This document shows, piece by piece, positions 58,082 to 64,000 of a stretch of DNA of 64,000 nucleotides (positions are counted from its first letter, which is position 1; every line of letters starts with the position of its first letter). The position numbers were made by a program, and so were the translations under genes. The notes below the pieces were generated by a model, which saw nothing but the letters and a program-made list of their open reading frames with translations, was not told where the DNA came from and did not search any database. Origin of the DNA: Ezakiella massiliensis (GTDB taxonomy: Bacteria; Bacillota; Clostridia; Tissierellales; Peptoniphilaceae); NCBI RefSeq assembly GCF_900120165.1, contig NZ_LT635475.1, positions 186,001 to 250,000 of the forward strand. Reading direction: 5' to 3'.

Positions 58082-58204
58082 TCAATAAAAGCCTGTATTT
58101 TTCATATAATATATATTATAGGTGCAAAAACTCTTTAAATGCCTCAAATTTTAATTTCACCTCCAATCTAATGGAATTATATGGGATATATAAAAAAAGT
58201 GCAA
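58082..58204 (-). other. Minus-strand promoter with orphan ribosome binding site and 21-codon frame
   Basis: On the minus strand TTGCAC (58199-58204), 17 bases and TATAAT (58176-58181) form a good promoter. Just after it is GGAGGTG (58158-58164), followed ten bases later by a TTG-started frame of 21 codons (58147-58082). No ATG lies at usual spacing. The transcript would run into rubrerythrin. It may be a leader peptide or the remnant of a decayed gene. The rest of the 500-base gap on either strand is AT-rich with no gene I can support. Confidence 0.35.
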
Positions 58205-58488
58205 AATAAAGGATCTGAGAGCCAATTTTTTTATAGGGTTCTATATTTATTATAAAAAGGGGAGATGCAGGTAGTTATTTATTATTTAATCTAACAATTG
58301 TATGCTTATAGCTTTAATAACTAAAAAGTAACTAGTAATGCAGATAAAAAATTTAAATAGAAAAATGAAATTAATTAATAGATTAACATATCATAAAAAT
58401 TTGACTAATTAAAATTTAAAACTAAGATAATATTAAAAATAAAATTAGATTTGAAAAGAATCATTTTATATAGAATAGGAGAGAAGGC

Positions 58489-58517
58489 TTGACATAATTA
58501 TCTAATTTAGTTATAAT
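58489..58517 (+). promoter_or_regulatory. Consensus promoter of the tyrosine recombinase gene
   Basis: TTGACA, 17 bases, TATAAT: the best match to the housekeeping consensus in the window. Confidence 0.9.
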
Positions 58518-58532
58518 AATAGATAAATAAAT

Positions 58533-58562
58533 AACCGTACAAAATAACTATTTTGTACGGTT
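58533..58562. repeat. Perfect 14+14 bp palindrome between promoter and recombinase gene
   Basis: AACCGTACAAAATA, two bases (AC), then its exact reverse complement ending CGGTT. It begins about 9 bases after the expected transcription start and ends 19 bases before the recombinase ATG. There is no T run, so it is not a terminator. It could be an operator, a 5' mRNA hairpin, or a recombination site with 11-base arms and an 8-base centre. Confidence 0.9.
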
Positions 58563-58581
58563 AGGATATAGGGAGGAAAAA

Positions 58582-59676
58582 ATGACCGCTAATAATGATA
58601 TAATCAAGTCTAGCCAAGAATTTGCTGAAAATAATTCACATGGATCGAATTCTACTAATAATGATAACCATATAAATAATATAGATGATATTGTTTTACC
58701 GATTATACTTGAAGATTATTTATCATATATATCAACTATGAAAAATCATTCTAAAAATACTGTGCGTGAATATACTTATGATTTAATTTCTTTTTTACGA
58801 TTTATGCGCATCCGCAAAGAAAGATTAAAAGATATTCCTTTTGATGAAGTTGATATTTCAAATGTGGATGCAAATTTATTAAACTCAGTTGACATTAGAG
58901 ATTTGGATGCATACTTAGCTTTTGCCAGTAATTACGGTAAATCCAAAGCTACGACTAGGTATAGAAAAATTGCTTCCTTAAGATCTTTTTATAAGTACCT
59001 ACATGAGCGTATAAATGCAGTTGATGATAATCCAACACTAAAGCTTGAGTATCCAAAAATCGATAGCAGATTGCCTGTCTATTTAACTTTAAATGACACT
59101 TATAAGCTCCTTCAAACTTGTGAAGATGTTGAAGGTCAAACTGGCAGAGATAAATACTTAAATAAGCGAGATTATGCCATATTAATGCTCTTTTTAAACT
59201 GTGGTTTACGACTATCGGAGCTTGTTGCTTTGAATATCGATTGCATTAACGAGGATAATTCTGTTAATATCATTGGTAAAGGCAATAAAGAAAGGCAGGT
59301 TTATTTAAATGCCGCAACTCTTGATGCTGTTGAAGAATATCTAAAAATAAGGCCAAATAATGAGCAAACAGCAGATACTAAGGCCCTGTTTATTTCAAAC
59401 AAGTTCAACCGCCTCAGCAAATCAGCAGTCCAAGAAATGGTTAAAAAACGTGTGCGAATGGCTGGATTAGATGAAGAAAAATATTCTGTTCACAAGCTTA
59501 GACACACTGCAGCAACTTTGATGTATAAATATGGAGATGTTGATATACTTACTATAAAAGAGGTTTTAGGTCATTCAAATGTTGCTACAACGCAAATTTA
59601 TACTCACTTAGATTCTGATATTATAAAACTAGCTACAGAAAAAAATCCTCTAAGTTCCTTTAATCCCAAGGAATAA
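58582..59676 (+). CDS. XerC/D-type tyrosine recombinase
   Basis: A 364-residue site-specific recombinase. After an asparagine-rich N-terminal tail of about 36 residues come the SAM-like DNA-binding domain (YLSYISTMKNHSKNTVREY) and the catalytic domain. All active-site residues are seen: R in CGLRLSEL, K in GKGNKERQV, HKLRH, H in LGHSNVATT and the nucleophile Y in IYTHL. It resembles chromosome-dimer resolvases more than phage integrases; no phage genes are near. AGGGAGG precedes the ATG, and a consensus promoter with a palindrome lies upstream. Which Xer it is, and whether a partner exists elsewhere, is unknown. Confidence 0.92.
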   Translation: MTANNDIIKSSQEFAENNSHGSNSTNNDNHINNIDDIVLPIILEDYLSYISTMKNHSKNTVREYTYDLISFLRFMRIRKERLKDIPFDEVDISNVDANLLNSVDIRDLDAYLAFASNYGKSKATTRYRKIASLRSFYKYLHERINAVDDNPTLKLEYPKIDSRLPVYLTLNDTYKLLQTCEDVEGQTGRDKYLNKRDYAILMLFLNCGLRLSELVALNIDCINEDNSVNIIGKGNKERQVYLNAATLDAVEEYLKIRPNNEQTADTKALFISNKFNRLSKSAVQEMVKKRVRMAGLDEEKYSVHKLRHTAATLMYKYGDVDILTIKEVLGHSNVATTQIYTHLDSDIIKLATEKNPLSSFNPKE

Positions 59677-59687
59677 ATTTTAATTTA

Positions 59688-59730
59688 AAAGCTGTGTATA
59701 ATTAAAATACACAGCTTTCTTTATTTTTTA
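59688..59730. terminator. Bidirectional terminator between recombinase and PLP gene
   Basis: AAAGCTGTGTAT and ATACACAGCTTT pair, with T-rich flanks in both directions. Confidence 0.82.
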
Positions 59731-60977
59731 TTAAAACTTTTTAATACATTCATAAGTGCAATTTTAACATGTTCATATGTCAAGCCACCTTGATAATAGC
59801 CCGCATATGGCTCTCTCATTGGCGCATCAGCACTTAGTTCAATGCTGGATCCATCTATAAATGAAGGACTTGCCATAATTACCTGGTCTTCATATCCTGG
59901 CATGTCCCATGCTGTTGGAATCGCATGAGAATCAACAGCTCCAGCCTCTTGAATTGAAATCGCAAATTTTTTTAATAGTTCAGGATCTTTAAAGATAATA
60001 GTTTGAACTATATCACTTCTCTCCTCTCCTATTTTTGGAATTATTTCATATCCCCTGTTATAAAATACTCTTTGTATCAGTGTTGCACCTTTAACACTTT
60101 GACAAACAATGTGTGGTGCCAAAAACAATCCTTGAAGTGTCAATCTCGTTGTACCAAAAGACAAACCAACCTCTTTTCCTATGCCAGGAGCAGTTAATTC
60201 ATTTGAACATCTGTCAACTAAATCAGCCCTTCCAACAATATAACCACCAGAAAGCGCAATTCCTCCACCTGGATTTTTAATAAGTGATCCAGCAACTAAA
60301 TCTGCCCCTACATCTGAAGGCTCTAGCGTACTAGTAAATTCTCCATAGCAATTATCTACAAATACAATTATATCCTTATTAAAGTCTTTAATTTGCTTGA
60401 TAATATCTTCTATCTCACTAATTGTAAAAGCAGATCGCAAAGAATAGCCTGTTGATCTTTGAATTGCAATTACTTTTGTATTATCTTTAATCTTTTCTTT
60501 AATATTTTCAAAAGACATTTTGTTATTTTCATCTAGCTTTGCAAAGTCGATTTCTATACCATTTTCCATTAAAGATCCTGCTACTTCACCAGTATAACCA
60601 ATAGCCTTTTGCATGGTATCATAAGGGATATCAGATGCAAATAAAAGGCCATCTCCGTGCTTTAAGACTGATTTAAGGCTAAGATATATAGCGTGGGTTC
60701 CTGATGCAATGCTGGGCCTTACAAGAGCATCTTCAGTGTGAAAAATATTTCTGTATATGGCTTCAACCTTATCTCTACCAACATCTCCATATCCATAACC
60801 TGTTGTTCCCATAAAATCAGAAGATCCAAGATATTCATCTTGCATAGCCTTTAATACCTTGTATTGATTTTTAAAAGCAATTTCGTCCAGGGTTTTAAAT
60901 TCTTCTTGAATGCTTGCTTCAGCATTATGAATTTCTTCTATTATATCTATATTAAAAATATCATCAATATTTGACAT
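59721..60977 (-). CDS. Methionine gamma-lyase/aluminium-resistance family PLP enzyme (YnbB-like)
   Basis: A 418-residue fold-type I PLP protein. The family marks are GYGYGDVGRDKVEAIYRNIF, RPSIASGTHAIYL, FVDNCYGEFT, and SLIKNPGGGIALSGGYI with the PLP lysine. These proteins are labelled methionine gamma-lyase or aluminium resistance protein, but the reaction is mostly untested. It starts within the miaA end (14-base overlap) behind GGAGGAT, the miaA-ynbB order seen in other Firmicutes. Confidence 0.88.
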   Translation of the reverse strand: MSNIDDIFNIDIIEEIHNAEASIQEEFKTLDEIAFKNQYKVLKAMQDEYLGSSDFMGTTGYGYGDVGRDKVEAIYRNIFHTEDALVRPSIASGTHAIYLSLKSVLKHGDGLLFASDIPYDTMQKAIGYTGEVAGSLMENGIEIDFAKLDENNKMSFENIKEKIKDNTKVIAIQRSTGYSLRSAFTISEIEDIIKQIKDFNKDIIVFVDNCYGEFTSTLEPSDVGADLVAGSLIKNPGGGIALSGGYIVGRADLVDRCSNELTAPGIGKEVGLSFGTTRLTLQGLFLAPHIVCQSVKGATLIQRVFYNRGYEIIPKIGEERSDIVQTIIFKDPELLKKFAISIQEAGAVDSHAIPTAWDMPGYEDQVIMASPSFIDGSSIELSADAPMREPYAGYYQGGLTYEHVKIALMNVLKSFNKK

Positions 60978-61893
60978 TTATATCCTCCAATATTTTTTTA
61001 ATTATTTCTTCCTTATCCTTGGCACCAACATCAATAAATTTCGCCTTTTCATCGTTTCTAAACCAGGTTAATTGCCTTTTTGCATAATTTCTTGAATGTT
61101 GTTTTATAAGCTTTATAGCCGTATCAAGGTCATAGTCTCCGTTTTTGTACTTAACCAATTCTTTATAGCCGATAGCAGTCATAGATTGAGCATCATCTTT
61201 AACACCTGATTTCTTTAAAACTTCAAATTCATCCAGTAAGCCATCTTTTAACATGTCATCAACTCTAGTATCAATATCTCTATATAGTTCCACCCTGTCT
61301 CTTGTAAGAGCATACAGATACCATTCATACTTACCATTGTCAACACGAAATTGATTTTCTTTATCGGAGTACTTTTCATTTTTACATAAAAAATATTCTA
61401 AGGCCCTGATATTTCTTTTGTAATCATTTAGGTGAAGTTTGTTATATGACTCCTCATCAACATGCTTTAGAATATTTCTAATATACTCTATGCCCTTTTC
61501 TTCCAACAAATTATTAAGTATATTTCTAATATCTTCATCAGCATTGTTATCGTCAAAATTTAAATTGTAGATAAGCGAGTTAATATATAGACCTGTCCCC
61601 CCTACCACTATGGGTATTTTGTTTTCAGCATGGAGTTTATCGATAATCTTATAAGCCATATCTCTATATTCTTTTACAGAAAAATTATCATTAGCCTCTA
61701 CTATATCAATCATATGGTGTTTAATACCCTGCATTTCCTCTTCAGTAACTTTTGCAGTTCCAATATTAAAACCCTTGTATATTTGCATGCTATCTGCAGA
61801 AATTATTTCAGTATCTAGAATTTTTGCAAGTTCAATTGCTAGAGAACTCTTACCTACTCCTGTTGGGCCACTTATTAGGATTAATTTATTCAT
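60964..61893 (-). CDS. miaA: tRNA dimethylallyltransferase MiaA
   Basis: A 309-residue enzyme adding a dimethylallyl group to A37 of tRNAs reading U-starting codons. The P-loop GPTGVGKSSLAIELA, the substrate segment SADSMQIYKGFNIGTAK, GGTGLYINSLIY and RQLTWFRND are present. The ATG behind GGAGG lies within the end of mutL (8-base overlap); a longer upstream frame lies in mutL. mutS-mutL-miaA is a common Firmicute order. Confidence 0.96.
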   Translation of the reverse strand: MNKLILISGPTGVGKSSLAIELAKILDTEIISADSMQIYKGFNIGTAKVTEEEMQGIKHHMIDIVEANDNFSVKEYRDMAYKIIDKLHAENKIPIVVGGTGLYINSLIYNLNFDDNNADEDIRNILNNLLEEKGIEYIRNILKHVDEESYNKLHLNDYKRNIRALEYFLCKNEKYSDKENQFRVDNGKYEWYLYALTRDRVELYRDIDTRVDDMLKDGLLDEFEVLKKSGVKDDAQSMTAIGYKELVKYKNGDYDLDTAIKLIKQHSRNYAKRQLTWFRNDEKAKFIDVGAKDKEEIIKKILEDINVKY

Positions 61894-63718
61894 AATAAAA
61901 CCTCCTAACAAACTCTTCGGCCGGCAGGATTTTAAATATTGCCTGCCCACTTGGAGATGTGTAAGGTTCGGTTGATAATAATAATTTATCTAATATATTT
62001 TTCCCTGTAATATCATTAAAGAATGGATCTGCATTTGCAGCTATCAAGCTTACTCTATTTATGAGATTAGGTAGGACAAGATTTTTATCCTTTGAGATAT
62101 CATTAACAATGTCAATTAAATCATCCTCTTTAAAATAATCAGTTAAGGAGGATGGAATCCCCCTTAATAAAAAGCTATCCTTACCCATGGCTGTCAGATC
62201 AAATCCAAGGTCAAGCATTAAATCTAGATTATTATTTATAAATTCGGCATCGCTATAATCAAATTTGTAAATTATAGGCTCTAAAAAACCCTGTATAGGT
62301 ACATTTTTTTCACTTATGTCCTTTGTATAGAGATCGTAAAAGTTTCTAGATAGTGCATGCTGCAAGTCCATTAATATAATTAAATTATTAGGCCTATTTT
62401 CAATTAGTAGATATTTTTTAATAATAATACCTATTACTTTGTTAAAGCTGCCAACTTGTTTATCTGGAAATATATTATTTAAGTATATTATACTATCAGG
62501 CTCATAATTTGTTTCATTTTCGTGGACGATTATATTTGGAACAGAAATATTTAGCTCATTTTGTATATAAGGTACGCCTGGGGCCTCTTCATTCTCTAAA
62601 TCAGATGGCCTAATAACTTTTTCTTCCGTTGGAATATCAATATAAATCTCATCTTCTTTAACCTTGCTTGTATCAAGATTATCTTTTTCATAAATTCTAA
62701 ACTCTATAGAATCATCATCTTGATTATTAAAGAAAGAAAATTTATTAGACTCATCTAATGAATTAGATATAGTCGATTTTATTTCGCTAATTAAATCTTC
62801 ATTAAATGTTATCTTTACATATTTTTTGGACGGATGAATATTGACATCGACTTCATTTTTATCTACATCAATGAATAAAAAAAATAAGGGATGCTTAGTA
62901 TTAGGTATTTTACCAAAATATTGACTTTCAACCGCTTTGGATAGCTCTTCGTTATAGACTATTCTGTTATTTATAAATATCATTTGGTTAGATGTATTGT
63001 TAGAATATAAATTGCTATTAGATATATAGCCATTTATGCGGTCTGATTTTACTTCAATTATATCTTTAACAACATTCTTTCCAAAAACTTCAAAGATTGC
63101 TTGTTTTAAATCATTGGATCCAGATGTGTTTAATAAAACTCTAGAATTCGACACAAGTTTAAAGGCCACTTGAGGATATCCAATGGCAAAACGTTCTATC
63201 AAAGACCTAATACGATTTTCTTCTGTCCTGTCGCTTGCCAACAGGCGTTTTCTAACGGGCATATTGCCAAACAAATCCTCCACAATTAGACTTGTGCCTT
63301 GATTTGCAACAGCATTTGTTTTGTTTATAAAGTTTCCGTATTCATATTGAATCCTATATGCTTCCTCTCCTTGGACTTTACTTACAAGGCTTGCTTTTGA
63401 AACACTTGCAATCGAATTTAAAGCTTCTCCTCTGAATCCACAAGAATTAAGGTTGTAGATTTCATCAAAAGAAAGAATCTTTGAAGTGCAATGTTTTTTA
63501 AAAGCATAATCCAAATCATCATAGCTTATGCCAATTCCATTATCAGTTACTCTTATATAATCTTTTCCACCAGATTTAATATCTATCAGTATGGAAGTAC
63601 TCTTAGCATCTATTGAATTTTCTACAGCTTCTTTGATAACGGATTCTGGTCTTTCAATAACCTCACCTGCTGCAATTTTTTCAATTGTATCTTGAGAAAG
63701 TTCTCTAATTTTATTCAT
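61886..63718 (-). CDS. mutL: DNA mismatch repair protein MutL lacking endonuclease motifs
   Basis: A 610-residue GHKL ATPase. The N-terminal half is intact: AAGEVIERPESVIKEAVENS, DNGIGIS, GFRGEALNSI. In the C-terminal domain the endonuclease motif DQHAxxExxxxE reads D451-L-Q-H-A-L-S-R-N-F-Y-D. The ACR-type motif has lost its cysteine (AANADPFFND), and CPHGRP reads S588-P-S-G-Q-A593. The clamp-binding QxxLxP is kept (Q476-GFLE-P481). So it resembles a MutL without nuclease activity. ATG after AAGGATG; the mutS stop overlaps the start by 8 bases. Confidence 0.95.
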   Translation of the reverse strand: MNKIRELSQDTIEKIAAGEVIERPESVIKEAVENSIDAKSTSILIDIKSGGKDYIRVTDNGIGISYDDLDYAFKKHCTSKILSFDEIYNLNSCGFRGEALNSIASVSKASLVSKVQGEEAYRIQYEYGNFINKTNAVANQGTSLIVEDLFGNMPVRKRLLASDRTEENRIRSLIERFAIGYPQVAFKLVSNSRVLLNTSGSNDLKQAIFEVFGKNVVKDIIEVKSDRINGYISNSNLYSNNTSNQMIFINNRIVYNEELSKAVESQYFGKIPNTKHPLFFLFIDVDKNEVDVNIHPSKKYVKITFNEDLISEIKSTISNSLDESNKFSFFNNQDDDSIEFRIYEKDNLDTSKVKEDEIYIDIPTEEKVIRPSDLENEEAPGVPYIQNELNISVPNIIVHENETNYEPDSIIYLNNIFPDKQVGSFNKVIGIIIKKYLLIENRPNNLIILMDLQHALSRNFYDLYTKDISEKNVPIQGFLEPIIYKFDYSDAEFINNNLDLMLDLGFDLTAMGKDSFLLRGIPSSLTDYFKEDDLIDIVNDISKDKNLVLPNLINRVSLIAANADPFFNDITGKNILDKLLLSTEPYTSPSGQAIFKILPAEEFVRRFYYE

Positions 63719-64000
63719 AGATATCATCCTTTATTTCATACAAAAACTTTAATGCATCTATAGGTGACATTTTATCAGGCACTAGATCTTTAATTTTTTT
63801 AATAACCTTTTCTTCATTTTTATTATTGCTTTTAGTTTTGCTTGTAGGTTTTTGTTCATTAGCTAAAAAAGTAAATTGTGCGTACGAATTATCGCTTGCT
63901 TTGCTAGTGTTTGCAAAGTTTTCTTGATAGTGTTCGGCAATATCAGTTAGCGAATTAGGTAGTCCAGCTAATTTGGCAACATGAATACCATAGGATTTAT
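63711..64000 (-). CDS. mutS: DNA mismatch repair protein MutS (C-terminal end, partial)
   Basis: The last 95 codons of a gene that begins beyond the window. KSYGIHVAKLAGLPNSL is the conserved MutS ATPase-domain end, and the closing MSPIDALKFLYEIKDD is the usual C-terminal tetramerisation segment. The region between, with NEQKPTSKTKSNNKN, is a low-complexity linker. The stop overlaps the mutL ATG (ATGAATAA), so the two mismatch-repair genes are translationally coupled. Confidence 0.93.
   Translation of the reverse strand, partial: KSYGIHVAKLAGLPNSLTDIAEHYQENFANTSKASDNSYAQFTFLANEQKPTSKTKSNNKNEEKVIKKIKDLVPDKMSPIDALKFLYEIKDDIYE

Noticed and set aside
58205..58488. Small plus-strand frames and possible RNA gene in the AT-rich gap before the recombinase promoter
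   Set aside because: Frames are under 15 codons and no stable hairpin with a T run or known RNA motif is visible.
58533..58562. Palindrome before the recombinase as an intrinsic terminator
   Set aside because: No T run follows on either strand that would suit termination; the next bases lead directly to the ribosome binding site.
58582..59676. Recombinase as a prophage or integrative-element integrase
   Set aside because: There are no phage, conjugation or attachment-repeat features nearby, neighbours are core genes, and the protein looks like a Xer enzyme.

Overview
The window is a dense, AT-rich stretch of core chromosome (by eye about one third G+C) from a low-GC Gram-positive anaerobe. 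The six-cysteine SCIFF peptide with its radical SAM maturase between yajC and secD is a Clostridia-type signature. AddAB, RNase Y, separate secD and secF, a T-box on ileS, TTGACA/TATAAT promoters and GGAGG ribosome binding sites all fit Firmicutes. Small gene sizes, rubrerythrin plus ferritin, and no visible sporulation locus other than a SpoIID-like gene suggest the Tissierellia/Peptoniphilaceae (Peptoniphilus, Anaerococcus or a relative). The genus is inference. I see no tRNA, rRNA, CRISPR array, insertion sequence or prophage.

Layout on the plus strand. 1-10189: end of an RluA-type pseudouridine synthase, a GH3 lipoprotein (NagZ-like), compact AddB and AddA, a two-component pair, a lipoprotein and a small membrane protein. 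10208-10892 (minus): GIY-YIG protein and RecX. 10919-14498: FHA protein, FtsW/RodA, class B PBP and a CBS-ACT protein. 14572-20029: ruvC-ruvA-ruvB, a SpoIID-like protein, queA-tgt. 20083-24128: yajC, scfA, scfB, secD, secF. 24229-28572: recJ, rel, dtd. 28618-31051: nitroreductase, fructose-6-phosphate aldolase, glpX. 31135-35730: rpmE, prmC, prfA, an HI0933-type flavoprotein and an NAD-SAF protein. 35746-41193: T-box, ileS, a cytosolic parvulin and a divergent Rel-like protein. 41260-42608: three small genes. 42695-55121: pnp, dut, uppP, ftsK, rimO, pgsA, a CinA-like gene, recA, then an Mre11-like nuclease with its Rad50/SbcC-like partner split over three genes. 55180-56721: rny. 56862-57993: ferritin and rubrerythrin, convergent. 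58582-59676: a tyrosine recombinase behind a strong promoter and a perfect palindrome. 59721-64000 (minus): mutS (partial)-mutL-miaA-YnbB-like PLP enzyme.

Genome maintenance is heavily represented: AddAB, RecX, RuvABC, RecJ, RecA, Mre11/Rad50-like, MutSL, Dut, FtsK and a Xer-type recombinase. Cell-envelope genes (FtsW, PBP, UppP, PgsA, NagZ, SpoIID-like) and translation genes (QueA/Tgt, RpmE, PrmC/PrfA, IleRS, RimO, MiaA, Dtd) fill most of the rest.

Five points deserve most attention. (1) IleRS is of the long type 2 form and has its class I signature rearranged from HxGH to GIHH, a change linked in some IleRS2 enzymes to mupirocin hyper-resistance. (2) MutL has lost every endonuclease motif normal for Firmicutes but keeps its clamp-binding motif. 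(3) The Rad50-like ATPase is split into three coupled genes after recA. (4) An intrinsic terminator sits between scfA and scfB, and scfB has no usable Shine-Dalgarno sequence. (5) A perfect 14+14 bp palindrome lies just downstream of the recombinase promoter.
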